In this document: positions 15,172 to 23,704 of the stretch, one piece after another | Layout: every line of letters begins with the position of its first letter | How positions within the stretch are numbered: position 1 is the first letter of the stretch | Source: a virus | DNA length: 64,000 nt | Virus record (IMG/VR): IMGVR_UViG_3300027977_000008 | Location: 107,944-171,943 of that record | Reading direction: 5' to 3' (one strand) | The notes under the pieces: model-generated | Told to the model about the DNA's origin: nothing | The model's database searches: none | Seen by the model: only the letters and a program-made list of their open reading frames with translations | Program-made: the position numbers and the translations under genes

Positions 15172-15760
15172 TACTTATAAACAATATCTTGCATTCAAAC
15201 AACATTTTACTAGAAAAAATTATGATTACTTTAGATATGGTGGTAAGTCTAGAGCAAGTTTGAATTCTTTTTACAAAAGAAAAGACAGATACTTCTTTGA
15301 AAAAATGTCGAGGAAGTATAATGATGATGAGATCAAGTTATTTTTTATTGCTAACTTCGTAGCGTGTGACAATCCAAATTCTTTATGGATTGGTGAGATT
15401 ATTCGATCTGGTGAAAGTGTTTATTCTTCTTGGCAAGGAAGACAGCAAAGTTTGTTTTATCAGTTCAAGCAACACACAGAAGATTTGTTGTCTGAATACA
15501 ACCTAGAAGAACTATTTGATGCTTCAAGGCAACATCCACCAGTTTTAAAAAATTTCTTGAGTGGGAATATTAGCATCGAAACCATTACAATATACGACAA
15601 AATATTCCTGTTTGGCAACAATCTTGATAAGAAATTGACTGACCCAATTTGGGAAGCGATTAGTTTAAAACTAAAAAAGTATGCACCGTTTCTAAATATT
15701 GATGCCGTCAAATACAAACAATATTTGCGGGAACGACTATTGGAGAAGACGCATGGGTAA
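15158..15760 (+). CDS. 59: gp59-like helicase loader
   Basis: A 200-residue protein beginning NPFDTYKQYLAFKQHFTRK and then YDYFRYGGKSRASLNSFYKR, typical of the T4 gp59 family. It contains FFIANFVACDNPNSLWIGEI. gp59 loads the gp41 helicase onto gp32-coated DNA at forks and recombination intermediates. ATG 15158 is preferred over an upstream TTG because it gives the family start. It overlaps the next gene by 8 nt. Confidence 0.9.
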   Translation: MNPFDTYKQYLAFKQHFTRKNYDYFRYGGKSRASLNSFYKRKDRYFFEKMSRKYNDDEIKLFFIANFVACDNPNSLWIGEIIRSGESVYSSWQGRQQSLFYQFKQHTEDLLSEYNLEELFDASRQHPPVLKNFLSGNISIETITIYDKIFLFGNNLDKKLTDPIWEAISLKLKKYAPFLNIDAVKYKQYLRERLLEKTHG

Positions 15761-16085
15761 GTTTTTTCAGTCTGAGATTATCCGTGAAGAGATGGAAGAC
15801 ATCTTTAGAATTCAAAAAGAATTATATGAAGTTATTATTCAGTTTAGTTCGTTTAGTGATAAAGAAAAGAATGAACACATTGAAAAACTAAAGACACTTT
15901 TAGATAAACAAGAAATCATGTGGACAAGACTTTCATTGTCCGATGATCGGGAAGCATTAGAAATGAAAGAAAAAATCAAGATAACATCAGCAGCAATGGG
16001 GTTTAAAGATGTTGATATGTCAATCATCTTCAATAACATGAGAAGAACCTTGGAAGGTTTACAAAAACGCCTTGACACACCCTAA
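15753..16085 (+). CDS. DUF1825-like protein
   Basis: A 110-residue helical protein starting GKFFQSEIIREEMEDIFRIQ and containing HIEKLKTLLDKQEIMWTRLS. It matches the DUF1825 family shared by cyanobacteria and cyanophages, where the role is unknown. Longer upstream in-frame starts lie inside gp59 and are less likely. The gp32 promoter begins inside its 3' end. Confidence 0.82.
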   Translation: MGKFFQSEIIREEMEDIFRIQKELYEVIIQFSSFSDKEKNEHIEKLKTLLDKQEIMWTRLSLSDDREALEMKEKIKITSAAMGFKDVDMSIIFNNMRRTLEGLQKRLDTP

Positions 16086-16101
16086 ATGGTATGTTATAAT
16101 A
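16073..16101 (+). promoter_or_regulatory. Consensus sigma70 promoter for gp32
   Basis: TTGACA at 16073-16078 and TATAAT at 16096-16101 are both perfect, with a 17-nt spacer. This is the best sigma70 promoter in the window. The predicted start near 16108 leaves a leader of about 37 nt. Confidence 0.93.
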
Positions 16102-16144
16102 TAACAGGTAATCAATCCACCCAATCTAAAAATACAAAAATCTT

Positions 16145-17059
16145 ATGTCTTTTGCAGATCTAAAAAAACAATCTCGCCTTGGCAGTTTGACTTCTAAACT
16201 GACAACAGAGATTGAAAAAATGAATAAGAGCACCACTGGTGGTGCTGATGATCGTGTATGGAAACCTGAAGTAGATAAAGCAGGCAACGGTTATGCAGTA
16301 ATTCGTTTTCTACCTGCACCACAAGGTGAAGAATTGCCTTGGGGAAAAGTGTGGTCACATGCTTTTCAAGGTCCAGGAGGTTGGTATATTGAGAACAGTC
16401 TGACCACGCTTGGTGGTAAAGATCCTGTTTCGGAGTACAATCGTATTCTTTGGAACAGTGGTAGTGAAGTAGATAAAGAACAAGCACGTAAGCAGAAGCG
16501 TAAACTATCTTACATTAGCAACATCTATGTTGTGAAGGATCCTGCTAATCCCCAGAACGAAGGCAAAGTTTTTCTATTCAAGTTTGGTAAGAAAATCTTT
16601 GATAAGATTACTGCTGCCATGCAACCTGAGTATGAAGATGAGCAAACGATTGATCCGTTTGACTTCTGGCAAGGTGCAAATTTCAAGATGAAAATCAAGA
16701 ACGTTGCTAGTTATCGTAACTACGACAGTTCTGAGTTTGCAAAATCTGAACCACTTCTGGATGATGATGATGCACTTGAAGCAATTTGGAAAAAACAGTA
16801 TTCTCTTGAAGAGTTTACTCGTCCTGATCAGTTCAAGTCCTACGAAGAACTTGAAAAGCGTATGAATATGGTTCTAAATCCTAACGCTTCTAGTCGTCGT
16901 GTTGATCCTGATACGTTCGATGAGGAAGAGCAAGTTGTGATGAAGTCTCGCCAACAAATCAAGGAAGAAGAGCGTGTTGTTAAGTCATCTCCTGCTCCTG
17001 TAGCAGCAGATGATGATGACGATACACTGTCTTACTTCCAGCGACTTGCTGAAGAGTGA
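16145..17059 (+). CDS. 32: Single-stranded DNA-binding protein gp32
   Basis: A 304-residue protein with the gp32 plan: basic N-terminal cooperativity region (FADLKKQSRLGSLTSKL), OB-fold core with GNGYAVIRFLPAPQGEELPW and WYIENSLTTLGGKDPV, and a very acidic C-terminal tail (ADDDDDTLSYFQRLAEE) that recruits partner proteins. It coats ssDNA in replication and recombination and works with gp59. It has its own strong promoter and a terminator, so it is an independent transcription unit. Confidence 0.95.
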   Translation: MSFADLKKQSRLGSLTSKLTTEIEKMNKSTTGGADDRVWKPEVDKAGNGYAVIRFLPAPQGEELPWGKVWSHAFQGPGGWYIENSLTTLGGKDPVSEYNRILWNSGSEVDKEQARKQKRKLSYISNIYVVKDPANPQNEGKVFLFKFGKKIFDKITAAMQPEYEDEQTIDPFDFWQGANFKMKIKNVASYRNYDSSEFAKSEPLLDDDDALEAIWKKQYSLEEFTRPDQFKSYEELEKRMNMVLNPNASSRRVDPDTFDEEEQVVMKSRQQIKEEERVVKSSPAPVAADDDDDTLSYFQRLAEE

Positions 17060-17131
17060 TTTCAAAATCAATTTTTGTTTTCAAAAAAGTCAATTAAAAA
17101 ATTCTGGGTAAAAATTTCAAAATATGTTTTT

Positions 17132-17175
17132 GGAGTTATCTTGAGGATAAAATCCTTAAGTTAGCTCCTTTTTTT
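17132..17175 (+). terminator. gp32 terminator inside the 3' end of gene 53
   Basis: A long imperfect stem pairs 17132-17146 with 17154-17168 (12 of 15 positions complementary), followed by seven T. It overlaps the last codons of the convergent gene 53, so one sequence serves as coding DNA and terminator. Confidence 0.82.
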
Positions 17176-17801
17176 GTACGTTTATCAATATATTGAGAAC
17201 TATCGGTATAAGTCATGATTTCACGCATATCATCAATTATGGTTTGGATGTAATTTTGTCTCAAAACGTAAATTGTGCGTTTTTCGTCGTTTTTCAAAAC
17301 TTCGTAATCATAGTTACTGACTGAAGTTAGTATATTTGCCCCAGAAAGCACTTTATACGTGCCAAAGTTAGAATACTTAAATTGGAAGTTTGCATCAACA
17401 AATAATCCTGCCTGTAAAAGCAAATTTCCTTCACTATTACGAACTTCTTTGGTTTCATAATGATGAATTTCCTGTAAAAGTTCAGATCCATACTTATTCA
17501 TCAAATAATTGTTTAGATCTGTTTGTGACATTGGCCATTCTTCTCTAACATTGATAATATTGTTAGAAATTAGGATAATCCAGTCTAATTGTGGACTATT
17601 GTATAGTATTCCCGCAACATTATCTGGACGATTATCACCAACAATGGAGTATTTGTCAAATACTATAGCATTTTGAAAAAAATCATCTCTAATTTTAGCA
17701 CGTTTGAAAAGATTTTTTACACGGACATAATCGTAACTGGAATTACGATTGTCTGAAAACGATGGTAATAATAGATCTGGAAATAAGTCAAAATATGCCA
17801 T
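17136..17801 (-). CDS. 53: Baseplate wedge protein gp53
   Basis: A 221-residue protein with the gp53 signature ILYNSPQLDWIILISNNI followed by EEWPMSQTDLNNYLMNKYG. The N-terminus is AYFDLFPDLLLPSFSDNR. In T4, gp53 joins baseplate wedges around the hub. It is the last gene of a minus-strand late operon: gp4, unknown, gp48, gp53. Confidence 0.92.
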   Translation of the reverse strand: MAYFDLFPDLLLPSFSDNRNSSYDYVRVKNLFKRAKIRDDFFQNAIVFDKYSIVGDNRPDNVAGILYNSPQLDWIILISNNIINVREEWPMSQTDLNNYLMNKYGSELLQEIHHYETKEVRNSEGNLLLQAGLFVDANFQFKYSNFGTYKVLSGANILTSVSNYDYEVLKNDEKRTIYVLRQNYIQTIIDDMREIMTYTDSSQYIDKRTKKGANLRILSSR

Positions 17802-17802
17802 T

Positions 17803-19389
17803 TTAGAAACCTATATCGTCGAATGTAATTGCATCTTGTGGAGCAAGTGTAGATACAGACTGTTCAAATACATCTATAACACTAGGATCATCTTGATTAA
17901 TGTAATCTTGCTCAAAGATTGGAGTTAGTTCTGTGAATGATAATGTCATATTTGTTCTTACTGGCATTGATACGGCATTTGGATCATCATATGATTGATA
18001 AACTCCTTCTGGTGTATAATTTATTTCGCATGAAGTCAAAGCACATATTTTGAATTTATTCAAACCTTTTATACTTTTATTACCACTTCCTCTATATGAA
18101 ATTCTAAAAACGTTAGGCGATCCTATAAAAATAGAAGTGCTTTCAAATCTTTTTGCTGCCATTCCTTGCTTAAAAAATCTCATTACACGTCTTGCTGCTG
18201 TAGCATCATTTAATCCGATTGGAGCAAATTCAAAAGTAAATGAGAATGACCTAAGTTTAGGACCATTGAATAATAATTCGAGGTTTGGATTGATTGTTGT
18301 TCCTGTTCCTCTTGCAATGAATTGTGCAGGATCTACATTGATACCAACTTTACCCAAAGCATATTGTGCAATGAATGAAGATAATAGTAATCCTGCAGAC
18401 GTGTTTGCACCAAAATTTCCTTGCCCAAATTGGTCCATGAATTGTCCAAATCCACTAAAAGTACCACCTAACAATCCGCCAACATTTCCACCTATTGCCT
18501 GCTGTGCAAGTGGAAGAGCACCAAAGAATGCAGCAGCTTCTATAGGATTAGCACGATCTTCACCCCAACTTACACCATTTGAGATTGCTAACTGGTTTGG
18601 TATTGGTAATTTTACCATTCCTATGAAAAATCTAAGATTTGAATTTCTAGTTAATCCTTTAGTTACAATATCGGCAAAATTTGTAGTGAATTCATTTTGT
18701 CCAGTAATAAAAAGTTCTTCTTGAGGTGCTTTGTATGTAAATTGCTCTATAATAACGTGATCTTGTGTATTGGAAAAAGATGCATCGTTGGGATATGATA
18801 TGATTAGTGGACCAGTTTCGTTTGGGGCAAGTAAGGATTTTATTGTTTCTTTAGAACTATTCAAAAGTTCTTTGATTAATTCTGGATCAAGAGTTACGGC
18901 TTGTCCAGTTATAGGTGCAGACTGTGGAATTGCAGGTGCTTCTGGAGGTGGTGTTGGTTCTGGTGGTGCTAGTTGTTTTGTTTGCTTGGAAGCATCCCAC
19001 ACATCAACTGTTTTTGCATCTGCCAATGCTTGATCTATTTGAGCTTTTGTTGATCCCCCAGGCAGAGATGGGGTTTTATTTTGATTTTCGATGATAAGTT
19101 TTAATCTTCCTATCGCATCATAATATGAAGCTTTACCAGGATTACCATCTTCCATCAATTTTTTGAAGTCAGATTTATCTGGAGTTGTAAATTCCCAAGG
19201 AAGCAGCCCAGTTTTTACTTGATATACTTTTAAGAAATCGCCATTTGCAGTATCTTTACTGTAAAATGCAGTAAAGTTTTTCCCAGGATATCGTGGGTCG
19301 GTGAATTCAAACAGGCCGAAATGTATTCCAAGTTTTTCTGCTGGTCTTACTGGTTGTTTTTTTCCTGGAGGCTTATATGGATTTGCCAT
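17803..19389 (-). CDS. 48: Baseplate tail-tube cap, gp48-like
   Basis: A 528-residue protein starting ANPYKPPGKKQPVRPAEKLG. The middle has Gly/Ala-rich stretches (GGNVGGLLGGTFSGFGQF). The C-terminal domain RSFSFTFEFAPIGLND through MTLSFTELTPIFEQDYI has the beta-sandwich pattern of tail-tube-like proteins. Position beside gp53 and the C-terminal motif support gp48, the cap from which the tail tube grows. It is longer than T4 gp48 because of a Pro-rich linker near residues 155-185. Confidence 0.75.
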   Translation of the reverse strand: MANPYKPPGKKQPVRPAEKLGIHFGLFEFTDPRYPGKNFTAFYSKDTANGDFLKVYQVKTGLLPWEFTTPDKSDFKKLMEDGNPGKASYYDAIGRLKLIIENQNKTPSLPGGSTKAQIDQALADAKTVDVWDASKQTKQLAPPEPTPPPEAPAIPQSAPITGQAVTLDPELIKELLNSSKETIKSLLAPNETGPLIISYPNDASFSNTQDHVIIEQFTYKAPQEELFITGQNEFTTNFADIVTKGLTRNSNLRFFIGMVKLPIPNQLAISNGVSWGEDRANPIEAAAFFGALPLAQQAIGGNVGGLLGGTFSGFGQFMDQFGQGNFGANTSAGLLLSSFIAQYALGKVGINVDPAQFIARGTGTTINPNLELLFNGPKLRSFSFTFEFAPIGLNDATAARRVMRFFKQGMAAKRFESTSIFIGSPNVFRISYRGSGNKSIKGLNKFKICALTSCEINYTPEGVYQSYDDPNAVSMPVRTNMTLSFTELTPIFEQDYINQDDPSVIDVFEQSVSTLAPQDAITFDDIGF

Positions 19390-19814
19390 TATCCTAAACT
19401 CCTAAGATTAACTGTAACTTCTGCACCACGAAAACTTCTAACAAACTCTTCTACAGTTAATAGTGATGCAGCTTGCCATTCTTCCATTGCTATATCTATG
19501 AAATTACTTTCTACTTCTAATTTCAAGTATTTATGGAACCCAGTGCTGCCAAATAAAAATTCTTCCCAGTTTTGAACATCACTTGATTGTGCTTCTTGAA
19601 GCATATTTACCACATCCATTCGTTGACTTTTTGGATAATAGTGTAAGTTCATGCCATAGAACACTTCGTTCAAATCTAGAACAATGAAGCACAATGGATT
19701 TTTGTCATAAAATCGTTTTTCTGCAGTCACTGCACGATAACGAAATAACATTAAATGTCCTACTTGAGGAATACTTGTAACTGTTGATTTTGGAAATCGT
19801 GACTTATACTCCAA
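19389..19814 (-). CDS. Unassigned virion-assembly protein between gp48 and gp4
   Basis: A 141-residue protein of unknown function with the motif YDKNPLCFIVLDLNEVFYG followed by MNLHYYPKSQR, a pattern I recall in other T4-like marine phages beside head and baseplate genes. No membrane segment or catalytic motif is identifiable. It overlaps gp48 by one base and gp4 by 11 nt, so it is co-translated with structural genes. Confidence 0.75.
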   Translation of the reverse strand: MEYKSRFPKSTVTSIPQVGHLMLFRYRAVTAEKRFYDKNPLCFIVLDLNEVFYGMNLHYYPKSQRMDVVNMLQEAQSSDVQNWEEFLFGSTGFHKYLKLEVESNFIDIAMEEWQAASLLTVEEFVRSFRGAEVTVNLRSLG

Positions 19815-20238
19815 GATCGTGCTCCGTTAATATTTTAAATTCCCATTTTCGATCATCGCAATATTCTTTTGCTGCTTCCCATTTTGCCATATTTTTAGCA
19901 TATTCATAAACTTCAGAAAGATATTTGTTAGATTTTAATTTCTGTGGTTTTGGACCTGCAACTTGTTTTGCTGGTTTTATTTCAATCAAACTTTCTATAA
20001 TTTTTCCAGAAGTATTTTTATATTTGATATAAAAATCTGGAAAGTATTTGTGTAAACGATCATCAATTGGAGACTTATAGGGAATCCAAAGTTCTTCTGA
20101 TGCCCATTTCAAAATATCTTGATTTGTATCACAATATCGCATAAATTTTAATTCCCACAAAGATCTATAAATGATATTTGTGGGATCACCTTTATATTTA
20201 CTAGAATTAGAAGGTCGAAATTTTCCCTTATAACTCAT
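19804..20238 (-). CDS. 4: Head completion protein gp4
   Basis: A 144-residue protein with GDPTNIIYRSLWELKFMRYC, LHKYFPDFYIKYKN and a Lys-rich segment containing SLIEIKPAKQ. This is the conserved T4 gp4 (gp50) head-completion family, which has an endonuclease-like fold and caps the filled head before tail joining. It is the first gene of the minus-strand operon. Confidence 0.9.
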   Translation of the reverse strand: MSYKGKFRPSNSSKYKGDPTNIIYRSLWELKFMRYCDTNQDILKWASEELWIPYKSPIDDRLHKYFPDFYIKYKNTSGKIIESLIEIKPAKQVAGPKPQKLKSNKYLSEVYEYAKNMAKWEAAKEYCDDRKWEFKILTEHDLGV

Positions 20239-20244
20239 ACATAG

Positions 20245-20266
20245 TATATAAACGTCTTCTATTTAG
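20245..20266. promoter_or_regulatory. Divergent late promoter region
   Basis: On the minus strand CTAAATAG lies about 20 nt upstream of gp4. On the plus strand a TATATAAAC sequence lies about 15 nt upstream of the gene at 20267. The 28-nt intergenic gap must serve both directions. Confidence 0.45.
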
Positions 20267-21091
20267 ATGAGCGATTTAGAAAGATCAAAAAATAGAATTT
20301 ATATTCCAACATATGAACTGTACAATACTAGAACAAGTAAAACTGGATCTGGTATTGTACCTGCTTTTAATAACATATATGATGTATGGATAGATTTTAA
20401 TAGTGCTATAATCCAGGGTGGTGGTAATAGTTTAGTTGGATTTATCAATCAACATGGTTTTTATGAAAACAGTTTGTCAGAAAATCCAGGAAATTATCTA
20501 GCACTATTTTGTTCAGAAGCAGTTCTACCAGGATCACAAATTCAAACATCACAAGTTGACGGACTAAGGCAAGGTGTATCTTCAAACTATGCAGTTTATA
20601 GAAGATATCCAGATATTACATTAACATATTATTCTCAGAAAGATTATTTTACAAATGAAGTATTCAATGCTTGGATGGAATACATTTCGCCAACAGTTTT
20701 ATCGTCTGGTGGGCATGGCAGAAGTACAGGTGAAAGAAAAAAAGATAGAGCATCTTATAGGAAATTAAAATACCCATTAAGTTATAAATGTGACATACAG
20801 ATCACAACATTTGGTGGAGATATTCTTCCAAAACAGTACAGATCTAAAGACTATACTACTATTAAAAATAGCAATGCTTCTAGAATATCTAATAGTATTA
20901 CATACCATCTAATGGATGCTTTTCCAGTTAACATTGTTGCTGCACCATTAGCATATGGTAATGCAGAGTTGATCAAAACGGCAGTCACCTTCAAGTATGA
21001 TTACTATTATACTGATAGAACTTCCAGATCTTTTAATCAAGATGTAGTTGCGAGATCAGATTCTGGAAAGAACGTCAGAAATCCATTCTAA
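20267..21091 (+). CDS. 54: Tail-tube-fold baseplate protein, probably gp54
   Basis: A 274-residue protein with the gp19/gp54-type plan: VPAFNNIYDVWIDFNSA, LALFCSEAVLPGSQIQTSQV, PDITLTYYSQKDYFTNEVF and a final FKYDYYYTDR strand. This is the tail-tube fold, and placement beside gp48 favours gp54, the tail-tube initiator of the baseplate, over gp19 (the tube protein itself, normally near gp18). The gp54 assignment is inferred from context. Confidence 0.72.
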   Translation: MSDLERSKNRIYIPTYELYNTRTSKTGSGIVPAFNNIYDVWIDFNSAIIQGGGNSLVGFINQHGFYENSLSENPGNYLALFCSEAVLPGSQIQTSQVDGLRQGVSSNYAVYRRYPDITLTYYSQKDYFTNEVFNAWMEYISPTVLSSGGHGRSTGERKKDRASYRKLKYPLSYKCDIQITTFGGDILPKQYRSKDYTTIKNSNASRISNSITYHLMDAFPVNIVAAPLAYGNAELIKTAVTFKYDYYYTDRTSRSFNQDVVARSDSGKNVRNPF

Positions 21092-21094
21092 ATA
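21088..21094 (+). promoter_or_regulatory. Late promoter variant CTAAATA
   Basis: CTAAATA overlaps the end of the preceding gene and lies 22 nt before the gp26-like ATG. CTAAATA recurs upstream of other late genes here (30701, 41755). Confidence 0.5.
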
Positions 21095-21115
21095 AAGACA
21101 ATGATGTGAATTCTT

Positions 21116-21847
21116 ATGCCATTACCTAAAGTTGTTACTCCTACATTTGAACTAGATCTTATTTCTACTGGTAAATCAATTAAATATCGACCATTTCTTG
21201 TAAAGGAAGAGAAAGTTCTTCTGATTGCACTTGAGAGTGGTAATGAAAAGGATATTTTGAACGCTGTAAAAGATGTTTTAAAATCCTGTGTTCTTACTCG
21301 TGGTATCAAAGTTGATGATCTTCCTAGTTTTGAACTTGAATACCTTTTCTTGAATATTCGCAGCAAGTCTGTGGGTGAAAGTGTAGAACTTCTAGTTACT
21401 TGTACTGATGATGGAGAAACTCAAGTTCCATTAACAGTCAAAATCAACGAAGTAAAACTCGTTGTTCCTGAAGGACACGCTGATATTATTGATCTTGGTG
21501 ATGGGCTGAATATGAAGATGAAATATCCTTCCATGCAGCAATTTGTTGAAAATAATTTTTCTGTTACTAAGTCTGGAACAAATCTGGATAAGATTGATAG
21601 GGCATTCAAATCTGTGATCTCATGCATTGAACAGTTATATAATGAAGATGAAGCATGGTCACATTCTGATTATACTGAAAAAGAATGGGTTGAGTTCCTT
21701 GAAGGACTAAACAGTTTTCAATTTCAAATGATTGAGAAGTTTTTTGAAAGTATGCCAAAGTTATCATATTCGACAAAAATAACCAATCCCAATACTAATG
21801 TTGATACTGATGTCCTAATTGAGGGTTTGACAAATTTTTTCGCATAA
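21116..21847 (+). CDS. 26: Baseplate hub protein, gp26-like
   Basis: A 243-residue protein with IKYRPFLVKEEKVLLIALES, FELEYLFLNIRSKSVGE and a C-terminal ending DVLIEGLTNFF, typical of the T4-like baseplate protein family that includes gp26. It is involved in hub assembly. Its stop overlaps the next start (TAATG), the arrangement expected for a gp26-gp51 chaperone-like pair. Confidence 0.8.
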   Translation: MPLPKVVTPTFELDLISTGKSIKYRPFLVKEEKVLLIALESGNEKDILNAVKDVLKSCVLTRGIKVDDLPSFELEYLFLNIRSKSVGESVELLVTCTDDGETQVPLTVKINEVKLVVPEGHADIIDLGDGLNMKMKYPSMQQFVENNFSVTKSGTNLDKIDRAFKSVISCIEQLYNEDEAWSHSDYTEKEWVEFLEGLNSFQFQMIEKFFESMPKLSYSTKITNPNTNVDTDVLIEGLTNFFA

Positions 21848-22035
21848 TGTTATATCATACAGATATGACTTCATATTACGAAGACAACTTTGCGTTGATG
21901 CATTATCATAGATGGAGTTTATCTGAACTTGACGATTTGATCCCTTGGGAAAAGGAAACTTATATCAAATATCTAGAGAATTATTTGGAGAAGAAAAAGT
22001 TAGAGGCAGCACAAGCAGCAAACGCTAATGGCTAA
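21847..22035 (+). CDS. 51: Baseplate hub assembly protein, gp51-like
   Basis: A 62-residue protein containing SYYEDNFALMHYHRWSLSEL and PWEKETYIKYLENYL, a motif widespread after gp26 in T4-like phages. It is probably an assembly factor absent from the mature virion. Start 21847 is coupled to gp26; the internal ATG 21865 would also be plausible. It overlaps the next gene by 8 nt. Confidence 0.68.
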   Translation: MLYHTDMTSYYEDNFALMHYHRWSLSELDDLIPWEKETYIKYLENYLEKKKLEAAQAANANG

Positions 22036-23704
22036 TTTAGAACCACATCAATATTTTGGAATTAGAGTTCCTTCAGCTGGAACTTATAGGCATCCTGGTG
22101 AAATGAATGCATCAGACTATGCTAAAAAAATGATCAATCGTTATGGTGATCCTTTAGCAGATGTTGCTACAGGAAAACCTGTGGAAGGAATAAAATCTCT
22201 CCTTCCACAGAGAATGAGTAAGGAATATGATAAACTTTTGATGAGTGCAGAAGAAAAGGCATCAGCACTTACTCCACAATCAATACGCACATTAGGAAAA
22301 CTTGTATTAGAATTTGAACAAGTCAACAATAATCTTGGTTCAATTCAATCACAGATTAGAGAAGACATTAGTAACAAGAAGAAATATTTTAATGAAGAAA
22401 AGAAGTTATATAAAGAAGAAGAAGATAATTTAACTAGTTTACGTGGATCGTTTTTTGATCTAAGATCTAAGTTTGCTGGGTTATCTGCAGTTCTAAGTGG
22501 TAAAGCATTATCAGAAGGTCGATTTGGTGATGCTGCTGTTAATGCTGGAGCTGCAGTTACTGCAATGCTCCCAGAGATCGTCAATATCGTTTCTGGATTA
22601 GTCCTAGCAAGAATGGCACTTGGTGGTAGGGGAAACGCCGCAGCAGGTGCTACAGTCGCTCGTAGACCTGGTATGGGTGGACTAGGGATGCTAGGACTTG
22701 CTGCTGCAGTACCATTGACAATGGGTGCTGCTGATGTAAGAAGACAGGAACTTATAAAAAAGCAGACTGGATCTGCAGTAATTAATCCAGAGGATGTTGA
22801 TAGATTTCAAGCAACCGTAACTCGTTTTAATGAAATCCTAACACAAAGAGGTGGTGGAAAAGCACAAGAACAACCAAAGGTTGCAGTTGAAGATTTGATG
22901 AAAAAAAGACCAAAGAATTATCCTGGCGGTGGGGGTGGTATATCTGGTGATGTAAATGCTGCAGATGTAATTGCAGATACACCACAAGAAAAGGCGTTTA
23001 TTGCATCTGTTAGGGAAGTTGAAGGAACTTCTAGTGCAAAAGGATATAATACATTCTTCGGTGGTTCTCAATATGGAGGAGATTTATCTAAACTAACAGC
23101 AAATCAAGTTGCTGAACTGCAAAGAAAGTTTCTAAAAGAAGGTAGAGGATATTATTCTGGTGGAAGATCTGCAGCAGTTGGTGCTGGGCAATTTATGGAA
23201 CCAGAAAATGTTGTTAGTGCGATGGGATTAGACCCTACTAAGGAAAAGCTTACTCCAGAATTACAGAACAAAATGATATTATTCCTTGCAAAAAAGAAAA
23301 GAAGAATAGATGTATCAAAACCACTATCAATTAATGATCTTCGTGTTTTAAATGAGGAATGGGCTGGATTTGGACCTCGTTATGGACAAACAAAGAGAAC
23401 ATTGCAACAAAGTTTAGATATTTACAACCAAAACCTTAGAGAAGCACAAGGAGCACAGACAAGTCCAAAACCAAAAAAATCTGCTCAAAATAGTAAGATT
23501 GATGGTAAACCTAGTGAGCAAAGTTCAACTGGCAGACCTGCAAGTTCTGATGTTGCTTTACTAACAATTCCTGGTAAGCAATCAGTTGTTAAACCACAAG
23601 GACCAAAATCTGCTCCAGCATCAAGTGAAATTGCATTCAACACTACTTTTGAAAGTGTTGATAGATTTACTTCTAATCTCATTCTAGGAGTATACGGAGC
23701 ATGA
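22028..23704 (+). CDS. Hub/tape-measure-region protein with lysozyme-like domain
   Basis: A 558-residue protein. Residues about 95-150 are a charged coiled coil and residues 165-245 are Ala/Gly/Leu-rich and possibly membrane-active. Residues about 322-420 (SVREVEGT, GYNTFFGGSQYGGDL, AAVGAGQFMEPENVVSAMGL) resemble the lambda-lysozyme-type muramidase fold, including the EGT stretch with its catalytic Glu. The C-terminus is Ser/Pro-rich. The position after gp26/gp51 suggests a gp29-like or hub protein carrying the tail-associated peptidoglycan-cleaving domain that T4 puts in gp5. This is inference from motifs. Confidence 0.7.
   Translation: MANLEPHQYFGIRVPSAGTYRHPGEMNASDYAKKMINRYGDPLADVATGKPVEGIKSLLPQRMSKEYDKLLMSAEEKASALTPQSIRTLGKLVLEFEQVNNNLGSIQSQIREDISNKKKYFNEEKKLYKEEEDNLTSLRGSFFDLRSKFAGLSAVLSGKALSEGRFGDAAVNAGAAVTAMLPEIVNIVSGLVLARMALGGRGNAAAGATVARRPGMGGLGMLGLAAAVPLTMGAADVRRQELIKKQTGSAVINPEDVDRFQATVTRFNEILTQRGGGKAQEQPKVAVEDLMKKRPKNYPGGGGGISGDVNAADVIADTPQEKAFIASVREVEGTSSAKGYNTFFGGSQYGGDLSKLTANQVAELQRKFLKEGRGYYSGGRSAAVGAGQFMEPENVVSAMGLDPTKEKLTPELQNKMILFLAKKKRRIDVSKPLSINDLRVLNEEWAGFGPRYGQTKRTLQQSLDIYNQNLREAQGAQTSPKPKKSAQNSKIDGKPSEQSSTGRPASSDVALLTIPGKQSVVKPQGPKSAPASSEIAFNTTFESVDRFTSNLILGVYGA

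Noticed and set aside
18050-18724. A 224-codon plus-strand frame antisense to gp48
   Set aside because: It mirrors a Gly/Ala-rich coding region, lacks an initiation region, and its product resembles no coherent protein.
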